A DNA stretch of 64,000 bases from Pseudalkalibacillus hwajinpoensis (GTDB lineage Bacteria > Bacillota > Bacilli > Bacillales > Guptibacillaceae). Below are positions 1 through 8,276 of the stretch, piece by piece. A program made the position numbers and the translations under genes. The stretch is taken from NCBI RefSeq assembly GCF_039851965.1, contig NZ_CP156674.1, positions 434,001 to 498,000 of the forward strand, written 5' to 3'. Within the stretch, counting starts at the first letter, position 1; each line of letters starts with the position of its first letter. The notes under the pieces are model-generated. The model ran no database searches, was not told the DNA's origin, and saw nothing but the letters and a program-made list of their open reading frames with translations.

Positions 1-205
1 TCATTCCGCTAACAGGAAGTATAATTGCGTCAAGTGTATTAAGCTGCACATCATCGATCGCGCACTTTGTGGCACCAGTAAAACCATGATCAAGCTGATC
101 AAAACCAATTAGATACAAATCTGCATTCAGTTCAGTCAACTTTCGAATAATTTCAAGCTGGCGGGCATCACCGCCAATAACAGCGATATGTTGATTTGTT
201 AGCAT
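1..205 (-). CDS. spoVFA: Dipicolinate synthase subunit A, N-terminal part (SpoVFA/DpaA)
   Basis: Only the first 68 codons are inside the window; the gene runs off the left edge. With subunit B the enzyme oxidises the 4-hydroxy-tetrahydrodipicolinate product to dipicolinic acid in the mother cell, the spore core chelator of calcium. The N-terminus reads MLTNQHIAVIGGDARQLEII, a Rossmann-type start with a GGDARQ motif typical of SpoVFA. The ATG is preceded by a strong AAAGGGGAGGAA site. Its position after ylmC matches B. subtilis. A sigma-K-like promoter lies upstream, fitting late mother-cell expression. It is direct evidence that the organism forms spores. Confidence 0.93.
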   Translation of the reverse strand, partial: MLTNQHIAVIGGDARQLEIIRKLTELNADLYLIGFDQLDHGFTGATKCAIDDVQLNTLDAIILPVSGM

Positions 206-261
206 CGTTCCTCCCCTTTCCTTTTCCACGTCTTACTACGGGGATTATTGTAATTTCTCAA

Positions 262-290
262 CATTCTATGTGGTGAATGCACGCTTGGTG
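262..290 (-). promoter_or_regulatory. Candidate sigma-K promoter of spoVFA
   Basis: On the minus strand CACC (287-290) is followed after 16 bases by CATAGAATG (262-270). This resembles the sigma-K pattern AC, 16-17 bases, CATAnnnTA, with one deviation in the -10. The spoVF operon of B. subtilis is sigma-K dependent, so the assignment is reasonable, but it rests on motif reading alone. Confidence 0.45.
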
Positions 291-310
291 AATTTAGAAT
301 CTCCCCAGAT

Positions 311-553
311 TTACCCCTTTTTTTGATTTTGAACGATAATCATATCCCTTCCAATTGTTTCGATATGATCCCACGGAATTGAGATTTCCTGATCCCTGCG
401 CTTCAACCCCATCCAGGAGGATTGTGGAATAATCAAGGCCTTTAGTAGGCCTGTCTTTTCGTCAAATAACAGATCGGTTTGTCCAAGGACACCGAGTTTT
501 TGTCCTTTTTCAATATCAATAAGTTCTTTTCCGCTCAGTTGACTCAATCTCAT
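311..553 (-). CDS. ylmC: YlmC/YmxH family PRC-barrel sporulation protein
   Basis: An 80-residue cytosolic protein with a single PRC-barrel fold, as in the YlmC/YmxH family; the molecular role is not established. It starts at an ATG 5-7 bases after AAGGAGGAAA. The N-terminus MRLSQLSGKELIDIEKG and the central segment LGQTDLLFDEKTG are family hallmarks. It lies between mlpA and spoVFA exactly as ymxH does in B. subtilis. An octamer CATACACT at 588-595, identical to the sigma-E -10 consensus, precedes it on the same strand, but I see no convincing -35, so sporulation control is a suggestion only. Confidence 0.85.
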   Translation of the reverse strand: MRLSQLSGKELIDIEKGQKLGVLGQTDLLFDEKTGLLKALIIPQSSWMGLKRRDQEISIPWDHIETIGRDMIIVQNQKKG

Positions 554-634
554 GAATTTTCCTCCTTCTAAACTTTTTTCATATCATAGTGTATGAAATA
601 GAATCTGATGGAAGACATGATTTATCCAAAACAA

Positions 635-658
635 AAACCCGCCTCTTTGGGCGGGTTT
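635..658 (-). terminator. Intrinsic terminator after mlpA
   Basis: A 9-bp stem AAACCCGCC/GGCGGGTTT with a 6-base loop is followed on the minus strand by a T-rich run. It separates mlpA from ylmC. Confidence 0.85.
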
Positions 659-664
659 TGTACA

Positions 665-1903
665 CTAGCTGATTCCTTCTGGTAAATTTCCATTCGGACT
701 GATAAGCGAACATGAAAAATCGTCAGTGAACATCGATTGGATCATGTTATTCACTTTTTCGTGATTAACGTTTTCAATATTCGTAATGATGTCATCAAGA
801 GTACGATGCTGATTCAATAACAGTTCATTCTTTCCGTTCCGACTCATGCGACTGTTTGTACTTTCTAAGCTGAGCATCAAATTTCCTTTCAGCTGCTCTT
901 TACAGTTCTTCAACTCTTTTGATGTAATCCCATCGTTTTTGAAATCGTGTAATGTCTTTTGAATTGTTTCATATAGTCGATCGAGCTGATTTTGTGCCGT
1001 TCCAGCATAGATTGTTAGAAGACCGCTGTCTTTGTATGCCGAATGGTAAGAGAACACTGAATAAGCAAGACCCTGATCTTCTCGTACGTCCTGAAAAAGA
1101 CGACTGCTCATACTTCCACCAAGCACGTTGTTCATCACAATCAAACTATAAATGTCATCTGTTCCAAAAGGAAGACCTGCATATCCGAGACAAAGATGGG
1201 CTTGTTCTGTTTCCTTTTTACGTGCAATATGCCCCAAATGGAACTTAGGCGGCTCCACTTCTGGTTTACCCGCAGGTGTTTCCCAGTTTTCAAAGGCGCC
1301 CTCAACTTTGCTCATAAAGCTCTCATCGATGTTACCTGCAACCGAAACAACGATATTGTCTGGCGTATAATGCGTTTGCATGTAACGTCTTAGTGTATCA
1401 CCTGAGAAACCTTTTAGCGTTTCTTCTGTACCGAGGATCGGCATAGCTAGTTCATGATCTCCATAGCTTGCCTGGCTCAGCATGTCGTGCACAATATCAT
1501 CAGGTGTGTCTTCGTACATTTTGATTTCTTCATGTACTACGTTCTTCTCTTTCGCAAGCTCTCCTGCTTCAAACGTCGATTTAAAGAACATGTCAGTCAA
1601 TACTTCAAGCGCATAATCAGCGTGCTCATCAAGAACTTTTGCATAATAGCACGTATATTCTTTTGAAGTAAAAGCATTCACCTGACCACCTATGCTATCA
1701 AAAGACTCGGCAATATCTTTTGCACTACGAGTGTCCGTTCCTTTAAAAAACATATGCTCAAGAAAATGGGAGACTCCGTTTACTTCTTTTGGTTCAAAAC
1801 GTGAACCAGTTCCAATCCAAATGCCGATAGCAACCGAACGGACAGTTGGTATATTTTCTAACACTACTCTTACTCCATTTTTACAAGTCACTTTATTTAT
1901 CAA
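665..1903 (-). CDS. mlpA: M16 family zinc metalloprotease (MlpA/YmxG)
   Basis: A 412-residue insulinase-type peptidase related to mitochondrial processing peptidase beta. The inverted zinc motif HFLEH is at residues 46-50, with the downstream acidic helix near residues 120-130 expected to supply the third ligand. The C-terminal half is the usual non-catalytic M16 domain. The start is TTG at 1903, 8 bases after AGGAGGAA; the next in-frame start is too far from that site. In B. subtilis the homologue has been linked to control of extracellular protease production; substrates are unknown. It is separated from ylxY by 81 bp holding a possible sigma-A promoter. Confidence 0.92.
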   Translation of the reverse strand: MINKVTCKNGVRVVLENIPTVRSVAIGIWIGTGSRFEPKEVNGVSHFLEHMFFKGTDTRSAKDIAESFDSIGGQVNAFTSKEYTCYYAKVLDEHADYALEVLTDMFFKSTFEAGELAKEKNVVHEEIKMYEDTPDDIVHDMLSQASYGDHELAMPILGTEETLKGFSGDTLRRYMQTHYTPDNIVVSVAGNIDESFMSKVEGAFENWETPAGKPEVEPPKFHLGHIARKKETEQAHLCLGYAGLPFGTDDIYSLIVMNNVLGGSMSSRLFQDVREDQGLAYSVFSYHSAYKDSGLLTIYAGTAQNQLDRLYETIQKTLHDFKNDGITSKELKNCKEQLKGNLMLSLESTNSRMSRNGKNELLLNQHRTLDDIITNIENVNHEKVNNMIQSMFTDDFSCSLISPNGNLPEGIS

Positions 1904-1953
1904 GCCTGTTCCTCCTGTTTCGAAACCATTCTCTTTCGTAATACTCCAAAATC

Positions 1954-1982
1954 ACTATATCATTAATAAAGAGAGGAAACAA
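1954..1982 (-). promoter_or_regulatory. Candidate sigma-A promoter of mlpA
   Basis: Minus strand TTGTTT (1977-1982), 17-base spacer, TATAGT (1954-1959). The -35 matches the consensus only in its first three bases, the -10 is good. Confidence 0.4.
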
Positions 1983-1984
1983 TT

Positions 1985-2947
1985 CTATCGCCTGTTCTCA
2001 ATACGCTTTGAGTCTAGCACTTGTGATACAGTTCCTGGCGTATATCCTCTTTCTTTAATACCTCTGATAATCGCTTCTAGACTCTTTTTTGTTGGCTCAG
2101 TTGGGTGCATTAAAATAAGTGCTCCTGCATGTACATTTTGTAACACCCTCTCTGTTAACACCTGAGGAGAAGGTTTTTTCCAGTCAACTGTATCCACTGA
2201 CCAGAGAACAGTTTGCATCCCCAGACGATTGGCGATCTCCACCGCATTAGCAGCATAGCTTCCACTCGGAGGCGCAAAAACAACTGGCTTTTTATCAATT
2301 GTCGCTTCAATAACTTTATTGGTGTCTTCAAGCTCTTTTTGAATAGCAGAATTAGTTAACCTCTTTAAATCTGGATGAGAATAGGCATGATTCCCTATTT
2401 CATGACCTTCTTCATCAATCATTCTTACCACATCTGAATTTTTCTTAGCCCAAGATCCATCTAGGAAAAAAGTAGCGTGTACGCTATGTTTTTTAAATAG
2501 TTGGAGCATATCGGGTAAATATTCTTCCCCCCAGGCCACGTTAATCATTAACGCCACCATTGGTTTCTCAGGATTACCCTTATAAACAGGTGCTGGTTCT
2601 AAGTCATCAAGCTGAATATCAGGCTCCACTTCACTTCTAACTAGCATTGACTCATCAAATGATTTCCCTTTCATTTTTTCATAGGAGGCCTTCACATCTA
2701 TCACGATACCGTTATAGCCGGGAATTCCCTTCCAAACACGATCAATCACCGCATTCTCTGGTGCAATGTCATGCTTTGCCTTGGCCTCCAGGATTTCATT
2801 ATAAAGCGAATTTCCGCTAACAGTGATGATGGAAGCTTCCTCTTTCAAATCACTTAAATACATTGAAGTGTAGGGGTTCTGAAGGGAACCTGCTGCTACG
2901 CCTAAGATCATGATAAAGACAATCAGTTGGATCCAGGATTTCTTCAT
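1985..2947 (-). CDS. ylxY: YlxY, polysaccharide-deacetylase-fold protein, probably exported
   Basis: A 320-residue protein with an N-terminal hydrophobic segment (about residues 5-22, a signal peptide or anchor) and a NodB-type deacetylase domain from about residue 125. The zinc pair HxxxH is present (HAYSHPD, near residue 192). However motif 1, normally TFDDG with the catalytic aspartate, reads MINVAWG, so the usual metal-binding and catalytic aspartates are missing. The C-terminal motif LILMHPT is retained. The family YlxY is conserved next to pnp and mlpA in spore formers. A role on cell wall or spore polysaccharide is inferred from the fold; real deacetylase activity is doubtful. Confidence 0.85.
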   Translation of the reverse strand: MKKSWIQLIVFIMILGVAAGSLQNPYTSMYLSDLKEEASIITVSGNSLYNEILEAKAKHDIAPENAVIDRVWKGIPGYNGIVIDVKASYEKMKGKSFDESMLVRSEVEPDIQLDDLEPAPVYKGNPEKPMVALMINVAWGEEYLPDMLQLFKKHSVHATFFLDGSWAKKNSDVVRMIDEEGHEIGNHAYSHPDLKRLTNSAIQKELEDTNKVIEATIDKKPVVFAPPSGSYAANAVEIANRLGMQTVLWSVDTVDWKKPSPQVLTERVLQNVHAGALILMHPTEPTKKSLEAIIRGIKERGYTPGTVSQVLDSKRIENRR

Positions 2948-3030
2948 ACTTCTGCCCCCTTTTGTAAAAAAGTATGTTCAGAGGGCAAGCTGTAGAACTG
3001 ATCGTATTCACTTCCATTAAAAAGCATAAA

Positions 3031-3056
3031 AAAAGAATCCGGCCGTAGCCGAATTC
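3031..3056 (-). terminator. Intrinsic terminator after pnp
   Basis: Stem of 9 pairs (GAATTCGGC with GCCGGATTC, one G-U pair), 4-base loop, then seven T on the minus strand. It lies immediately beyond the pnp stop codon at 3058. Confidence 0.9.
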
Positions 3057-3057
3057 C

Positions 3058-5175
3058 CTAACTCTTTTGACTTTGTTCTTCACGTTCACGCTGTTCTTTC
3101 AATAACTCTTTACGAGAAAGGTTAACGCGTCCCTGCTTATCGATTTCTTTTACTTTAACCATAATTTCATCACCGATTGAGACAACATCTTCAACCTTAT
3201 TTGTGCGTTCTTCAGCAAGTTCAGAAATATGAACAAGTCCTTCTTTACCTGCAAACAGCTCAACAAATGCTCCGAATTTCTCAACTCGTTTAACTTTACC
3301 AAGATAGGTTGTACCAACTTCCACTTCTCGGATAAGATCTTCGATGATTTTCTTCGCTTTTGCGTTCATTTCCTGTTCAGTTGAAGAAATAAAGATTGAA
3401 CCATCCTGCTCGATGTCAATTTTAACGCCAGTTTCTTCAATGATTTTATTGATGATTTTACCGCTTGGTCCAATAACGTCGCGGATTTTATCTGGTTTAA
3501 TCGACATCGTAAGGATTTTAGGTGCGTATGCAGAAAGCTCTGTACGAGGTTCACTAATTGCACTCATCATGTTTTCAAGAATCGCAAGACGACCATTTTT
3601 CGCCTGCTCAAGAGCCTGACGAAGAATGTCTTCGTTAATTCCAGAAATTTTGATATCCATTTGAAGAGCTGTTACACCCTGCTTTGTTCCGGCTACTTTA
3701 AAGTCCATATCCCCAAGTGCATCTTCCATGCCCTGAATGTCAGTAAGAACTGTAACATCTTCACCATCACTCACAAGCCCCATCGCAATCCCTGCAACTG
3801 GTGCTTTGATTGGCACACCTGCATCCATCATTGCCAGCGTACTTGCACAAATACTTGCCTGTGAAGTAGATCCGTTAGATTCAAGCACTTCAGATACAAG
3901 GCGAACCGTATAAGGGAAATCGTTCTCAGTTGGGATAATCGGCTCAAGAGCGCGTTCACCAAGAGCACCGTGACCAATTTCACGACGACCCGGTCCACGC
4001 ATCGGGCCTGTTTCACCTACGCTGAATTTCGGGAAGTTATAGTGATGCATGAAACGCTTGGATTCTTCTGTACCAAGACCATCTAGGATTTGTACATCTC
4101 CAAGTGCTCCAAGAGTACAAATGCTAAGTGCCTGAGTTTGTCCACGAGTGAACAATCCAGAACCGTGCGTTCTTGAAAGAATGCCAACTTCAGAATCAAG
4201 CGGACGAATTTCGTCAACGCCACGGCCATCAGGTCTTACTTTATCCTTTAAGATTAAACGACGAACTTCTTGCTTCACAAAGCTATTAAGGATGGACTTC
4301 ACTTCTTCAGAACTAACTTCTTCATTTTCTTCATAAGCTTCTGTCGCACGAGCCATAACAGCATCAATTGCTTCCTGTCTTGCATGCTTTTCAATTACCT
4401 TTACAGCTTCTTTAACATCTGAAAGGAACTGCTCGCTAAGTTCAGCTTCAAGTGCTTCGTCCGCTTTCTTAAGCACAACTTCGCGCTTTTCTTTACCGGT
4501 TGCTTCAATGATTTCTTCCTGGAAAGAAATCAGACGTTTAATTTCCTGATGTCCAAAAAGAATCCCTTCTAGCATTGTTTCTTCTGGTACTTCATCAGCG
4601 CCAGCTTCAACCATGTTAATCGCATCTTTCGTACCAGCAACTGTAAGGTGAATGTCGCTTTTTTCAAGCTGGTCAACGTTCGGATTCACAACGAACTCAC
4701 CGTTGATACGACCGACAATAACACCAGCGATAGGACCATCGAATGGAAGATCACTAATTCCAAGCGCTAAAGATGAACCAAACATAGCTGCCATCTCTGA
4801 TGAACAGTTTTGATCCACGCTCATTACTGTGCTAACAACCTGTACTTCATTACGGAAACCGTCTGGGAATAAGGGGCGAATCGGGCGATCGATTAAACGA
4901 CTCGCTAGAATTGCCTTTTCACTCGGACGGCCTTCACGTTTGATGAAGCCCCCAGGAATTTTACCTACTGCATATAATCGTTCTTCATAATTAACCGTTA
5001 GTGGGAAAAACGGAAGGTCTTTCGGCTCTTTTGAACCTGTAACCGTTGCTAATACAGCAGTATCACCGTATCGGATCAACGCCGCCCCGCTCGCCTGTTT
5101 AGCCAGCTGACCAATCTCAACTGACAACTCGCGACCAGCCCATTCAATGGAAAACACTTGCTTGTTCTGTGCCAT
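3058..5175 (-). CDS. pnp: Polynucleotide phosphorylase (PNPase)
   Basis: A 705-residue 3'-to-5' phosphorolytic exoribonuclease of mRNA decay; in Bacilli also a partner of RNase Y and helicase CshA. Two RNase PH domains (about residues 10-210 and 310-540) flank a helical linker, followed by a KH domain with the GPSGKIINKI motif (about 560-620) and a C-terminal S1 domain (about 620-690). I chose MAQNKQVFSI as start because homologues begin there; an in-frame ATG at 5196 would overlap the AGAGGAG site. It forms its own unit between two terminators, downstream of rpsO, as in most bacteria. Confidence 0.97.
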   Translation of the reverse strand: MAQNKQVFSIEWAGRELSVEIGQLAKQASGAALIRYGDTAVLATVTGSKEPKDLPFFPLTVNYEERLYAVGKIPGGFIKREGRPSEKAILASRLIDRPIRPLFPDGFRNEVQVVSTVMSVDQNCSSEMAAMFGSSLALGISDLPFDGPIAGVIVGRINGEFVVNPNVDQLEKSDIHLTVAGTKDAINMVEAGADEVPEETMLEGILFGHQEIKRLISFQEEIIEATGKEKREVVLKKADEALEAELSEQFLSDVKEAVKVIEKHARQEAIDAVMARATEAYEENEEVSSEEVKSILNSFVKQEVRRLILKDKVRPDGRGVDEIRPLDSEVGILSRTHGSGLFTRGQTQALSICTLGALGDVQILDGLGTEESKRFMHHYNFPKFSVGETGPMRGPGRREIGHGALGERALEPIIPTENDFPYTVRLVSEVLESNGSTSQASICASTLAMMDAGVPIKAPVAGIAMGLVSDGEDVTVLTDIQGMEDALGDMDFKVAGTKQGVTALQMDIKISGINEDILRQALEQAKNGRLAILENMMSAISEPRTELSAYAPKILTMSIKPDKIRDVIGPSGKIINKIIEETGVKIDIEQDGSIFISSTEQEMNAKAKKIIEDLIREVEVGTTYLGKVKRVEKFGAFVELFAGKEGLVHISELAEERTNKVEDVVSIGDEIMVKVKEIDKQGRVNLSRKELLKEQREREEQSQKS

Positions 5176-5216
5176 TAATGTGAGAACTCCTCTCATCCAA
5201 TAAAATCATTTCTTTT

Positions 5217-5222
5217 ATTATA
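5217..5222 (-). promoter_or_regulatory. Possible -10 element of a pnp promoter
   Basis: A perfect TATAAT on the minus strand in the rpsO-pnp gap, 42 bases before the pnp start. No good -35 hexamer is visible at 17 bases, so the element is only suggestive. Confidence 0.35.
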
Positions 5223-5280
5223 CCCTAACCTTTTTGCTTCTAAAAAGAAAGGAAGAAATCTATGTATTTTAACCTAATAA

Positions 5281-5304
5281 AAAAGCGGGAATTATCCCGC
5301 TTTT
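5281..5304 (-). terminator. Intrinsic terminator after rpsO
   Basis: A perfect 10-bp stem AAAAGCGGGA/TCCCGCTTTT with loop TAAT, followed by more T on the minus strand. It ends the rimP-to-rpsO transcript and insulates pnp. Confidence 0.92.
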
Positions 5305-5312
5305 CTGAATCA

Positions 5313-5582
5313 TTATCGACGTAGACCAAGTTCTTTGATAAGTTCGCGGTAACGAGTAACGTCTTTGTTACGAAGATACGTTAAAAGATTACGGCGTTTA
5401 CCAACCATCTTAAGAAGACCGCGACGTGAGTGGTGATCTTTCTTGTGGAAACGTAGATGATCGTTCAAATTGTTGATTTCCTCAGTAAGGACAGCGATTT
5501 GAACCTCTGGAGAACCAGTATCATTCTCGTGAGTTTTAAACTTAGTGATAAGCTCTTGCTTACGCTCTTGTGTGATTGCCAT
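5313..5582 (-). CDS. rpsO: 30S ribosomal protein S15
   Basis: An 89-residue primary 16S rRNA binding protein that organises the central domain of the 30S subunit. The start MAITQERKQELI follows TTAAGGAGGTGAAA at normal spacing; the longer frame upstream is not coding. The conserved segments THENDTGSPEVQ and HKKDHHSRRGLLKMVGKRR are intact. The roughly 130-bp gap before it carries a possible promoter, so rpsO can be expressed apart from ribF. S15 often binds its own leader in other bacteria; I cannot show that here. Confidence 0.97.
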   Translation of the reverse strand: MAITQERKQELITKFKTHENDTGSPEVQIAVLTEEINNLNDHLRFHKKDHHSRRGLLKMVGKRRNLLTYLRNKDVTRYRELIKELGLRR

Positions 5583-5677
5583 CCGTTTCACCTCCTTAAT
5601 TTCTAATCCCCTGATACCGCGCAAAAGTCGGTGACTCGATTGCCCAGTATAGGTTGTGTACTTACTGTACAGATAAT

Positions 5678-5706
5678 AGATTACAGGTTTTCTCACCAAA
5701 TTGCAA
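5678..5706 (-). promoter_or_regulatory. Candidate sigma-A promoter of rpsO
   Basis: Minus strand TTGCAA (5701-5706), 17-base spacer, TAATCT (5678-5683), with about 95 bases of leader before the rpsO start codon. Confidence 0.5.
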
Positions 5707-5713
5707 GAGGAAA

Positions 5714-6646
5714 CTATTCAAGTATTTGTCTTGCTTCTTCCACATCTTCCCCAATCTGCTTAATTAAAGCATCAACGGAAGGGAATTTCACTTCACCACG
5801 GATTTTTTGATGAAACTCAACCACCACTTCACGATCATACAAATCACCTTCATAATCAAATACATGCACTTCAAGTGATGGTTTATCTGGCCTGTCATCG
5901 TAAAACGTCGGCTTATATCCTACGTTGCAAACACCGTTCATCCACGTTCTTTCTGTTTTCATGCGAACTGCATATACACCAGTAGCTGGAACAAGATATT
6001 CATCCTTAAGGGCCACGTTTGCTGTTGGAAAACCAATTGTTCTTCCGCGCTGGTCACCTTTCACAACCGTTCCTTTAATTGTGTAGTGACGACCAAGAAC
6101 TTCTTTTACGCTCGCCACCATTCCATTACGTATATAAGAACGAATCAAGGTGGAGCTTACTTTCTCATCTTGTTTTGATACTTTATCAATTACAGTTTGT
6201 TCAAACTTGTTTCTTGCATGAAAGGGCATGGAGTCCATCGTTCCTCTTCCTTTACTTCCATACGTAAAATCAAACCCAGCCACCACATGTAAAACCGATA
6301 ATGCAATAATGTAGTCATCAACAAATTGCTGTGGCGTTAACCCTGCAATTGTTGGATCAAATTTCACTACATAAAGGACATCAATTCCTAATTGTTCAAT
6401 AAGGTCTATTTTTTCATCCAGAGGCGTGATCGCTTCTGTTTGAGGGGTGGACTTGCCTAACACCACTGAAGGATGGGGATAGAATGTCATGACAGAAGCC
6501 TCTATTCCCTTCTCAACTGCGATCGACTTTGCTGTTGAAATAACCTTCTGATGACCACGATGAATACCATCGAAATAACCGAGTGCCATGACAGAGGGTT
6601 TGCTTTCTTCATGCTTATGAGGATGAGATAAATAAATTGTCTTCAA
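5714..6646 (-). CDS. ribF: Bifunctional riboflavin kinase / FAD synthetase
   Basis: Converts riboflavin to FMN and FMN to FAD. The N-terminal FAD synthetase domain (about residues 15-180) has the nucleotidyl-transferase motif GYFDGIHRGHQ; the C-terminal riboflavin kinase domain (about 185-305) has GRTIGFPTANV. B. subtilis calls this gene ribC. I place the start at TTG 6646, giving MKTIYLSHPHK, because AGAAGGTG lies 6 bases upstream and homologues start MKTI; the alternative GTG at 6655 sits inside that ribosome binding site. It follows truB by 18 bp in the same operon. Confidence 0.94.
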   Translation of the reverse strand: MKTIYLSHPHKHEESKPSVMALGYFDGIHRGHQKVISTAKSIAVEKGIEASVMTFYPHPSVVLGKSTPQTEAITPLDEKIDLIEQLGIDVLYVVKFDPTIAGLTPQQFVDDYIIALSVLHVVAGFDFTYGSKGRGTMDSMPFHARNKFEQTVIDKVSKQDEKVSSTLIRSYIRNGMVASVKEVLGRHYTIKGTVVKGDQRGRTIGFPTANVALKDEYLVPATGVYAVRMKTERTWMNGVCNVGYKPTFYDDRPDKPSLEVHVFDYEGDLYDREVVVEFHQKIRGEVKFPSVDALIKQIGEDVEEARQILE

Positions 6647-6664
6647 CGGTTTCACCTTCTAACT

Positions 6665-7561
6665 TCATCTAGAAAACACTTTTTCTGGCTTCATCATGCC
6701 CTGTTTCTCAGGATGCTTCTGATAGATCGCAATCGCTTCTCCTTCTCCATTGTACATAACTAGTCTCTCTTCTGTCATCTCCTCAACCTGTGGAAGAACA
6801 GCCCCATTTTGAAGCTTTGCTTCTAACTGACTGCCTACCGTCATCGAAGGCATAGAAGAGAGAGCATATTCCATCGGAAAAAGGTTCAGCGTTTCATCTT
6901 CTATCATCTGTGTAATATCCTCAAATGTCAAACATTCTTCAAGCTTAAATGGGCCGGAAGCGGTTCGAATTAAGAAAGACATGTGAGCTGGGTAACCGAG
7001 CTCTCGTCCGATATCAACGGCAAGCGTTCTAATATACGTTCCCTTGCTACACGTCGCTCGTACAGGAATTAAAAGCGTCTCACCATCCTGTGAGATATCA
7101 CCATTAAGTTCGAGATCATGGATCCTCACTCGTCTGGATGGTCGTTCAACAACTTCGCCTTTAAACGCGTATTCGTAAAGCCGTTTGCCGTTCACTTTAA
7201 CTGCAGAATACATTGGAGGAGTTTGTTCAATCTCTCCACGAAACTCGCCAAGAGCTTCTTCTATTTGCTCACGTGTAAGGGAATTCGTCACTTTTTTCTT
7301 CTCTACCACATCTCCTGATGCATCTTCCGTTGTTGTGGAGAACCCGAGCGTAATAACTGCTTCATATGTTTTTGAAAAATCAGTCATGTACTGGGCCACC
7401 TTCGTCGCTCTTCCAATACAAAGCGGCAATACTCCAGTTACATCCGGGTCAAGTGTACCTGTATGGCCAACTTTTTTTGTATGCAATAGCTTCCTTGTTT
7501 TTGCCACACAGTCGTGCGAGGTCATGCCTGCTGGTTTCTTCAAGGGTAAAATTCCATTCAT
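6665..7561 (-). CDS. truB: tRNA pseudouridine-55 synthase TruB
   Basis: A 298-residue enzyme that makes pseudouridine 55 in the T-loop of all elongator tRNAs. The catalytic motif GHTGTLDPDVTGVLPL (about residues 33-48) contains the nucleophilic aspartate, and the YSAVKVNGKRLYEYA motif follows near residue 120. A short C-terminal PUA-like region ends the protein. The ATG follows AAAGGAGG. It sits between rbfA and ribF, the standard bacterial arrangement that joins ribosome maturation and tRNA modification. Confidence 0.96.
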   Translation of the reverse strand: MNGILPLKKPAGMTSHDCVAKTRKLLHTKKVGHTGTLDPDVTGVLPLCIGRATKVAQYMTDFSKTYEAVITLGFSTTTEDASGDVVEKKKVTNSLTREQIEEALGEFRGEIEQTPPMYSAVKVNGKRLYEYAFKGEVVERPSRRVRIHDLELNGDISQDGETLLIPVRATCSKGTYIRTLAVDIGRELGYPAHMSFLIRTASGPFKLEECLTFEDITQMIEDETLNLFPMEYALSSMPSMTVGSQLEAKLQNGAVLPQVEEMTEERLVMYNGEGEAIAIYQKHPEKQGMMKPEKVFSR

Positions 7562-7595
7562 CTATGTAGCCTCCTTTCGTCATAATGACATAGAG

Positions 7596-7623
7596 AAAGG
7601 ATAGACATTCCTGCCTATCCCTT
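7596..7623 (-). terminator. Weak terminator-like hairpin between rbfA and truB
   Basis: A 9-bp stem (AAGGGATAG with CTATCCTTT, one G-U pair), 10-base loop, then TCTC on the minus strand. The T-run is poor, so it may only damp read-through. Confidence 0.4.
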
Positions 7624-7629
7624 CGTCTG

Positions 7630-7980
7630 CTACTCATCCGATTGATTTAAATCTGCAAGAAGTCGTTCGATTTTGTTTCCGTAATCGATCGATTCATCGA
7701 ATTCAAAATAAATTTCCGGCGTTTTGCGAAGGCGAATTCGCTTCCCAATTTCAGAACGGATAAAACCAGTTGCTTTCGCAAGTCCGTTTAGGGTCGCTTC
7801 TTTCTTCTCTTCATCACCTAGAACAGTTATAAACACTGTTGCTTGCTGGAGATCATTTGTCACTTCAACAGCCGTTACCGTAACGAAACCTACGCGCGGA
7901 TCTTTAATCTTTCTGCTGATGATGTCACCAAGTTCTTTCTTCATCTGTTCACCAACACGGTGTGCGCGAACATTACTCAT
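7630..7980 (-). CDS. rbfA: 30S ribosome-binding factor A
   Basis: A 116-residue KH-fold protein that binds the 30S subunit for 16S rRNA 5'-end maturation and growth at low temperature. The start MSNVRAHRVGEQMKKEL follows GAGGTGGAAC; a longer frame upstream overlaps ylxP and is unlikely. The conserved ISRKIKDPRVGFVTVTAVEV segment is complete. The acidic C-terminal end is short, as in Bacilli. Confidence 0.95.
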   Translation of the reverse strand: MSNVRAHRVGEQMKKELGDIISRKIKDPRVGFVTVTAVEVTNDLQQATVFITVLGDEEKKEATLNGLAKATGFIRSEIGKRIRLRKTPEIYFEFDESIDYGNKIERLLADLNQSDE

Positions 7981-8000
7981 TGTTCCACCTCGTTTCTTTC

Positions 8001-8276
8001 CTAAAGCCATTCATAAGTAGCTCGAGTGAGCTCGATATCAGGACGTGAATCAATCAATGAAACAGCACGCTGAAGCTCACGCTCACATGCTGTTTTGCTT
8101 GAAGCCGTAGTAACAATACCGATAACAGTATGTTGCCACAAATCCTGGCTTTCAAGTTCAGAAACAGCAAGATTATAATTCTTCAGGCGGCTGATCACCG
8201 ACTGAAGAACTGATCTTTTTTCTTTCAAGGATTGTGCATCATAAATGATACATTCACATTCTACATATCCAATCAC
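8001..8276 (-). CDS. ylxP: YlxP, DUF503 family protein
   Basis: A 91-residue small protein of the DUF503 family, always found between infB and rbfA in Bacilli; a role in ribosome biogenesis is assumed from location only. It begins with GTG that overlaps the infB stop (GTGA), so it is translationally coupled; the site GAGGAAG sits inside the end of infB. The segment LKEKRSVLQSVISRLKNYNL is typical for the family. Confidence 0.88.
   Translation of the reverse strand: MIGYVECECIIYDAQSLKEKRSVLQSVISRLKNYNLAVSELESQDLWQHTVIGIVTTASSKTACERELQRAVSLIDSRPDIELTRATYEWL

Noticed and set aside
1692..2165. 157-codon plus-strand ORF across mlpA and ylxY
   Set aside because: Both strands here are explained by well-conserved minus-strand genes, and the plus-strand frame resembles no protein family and has no start signal.
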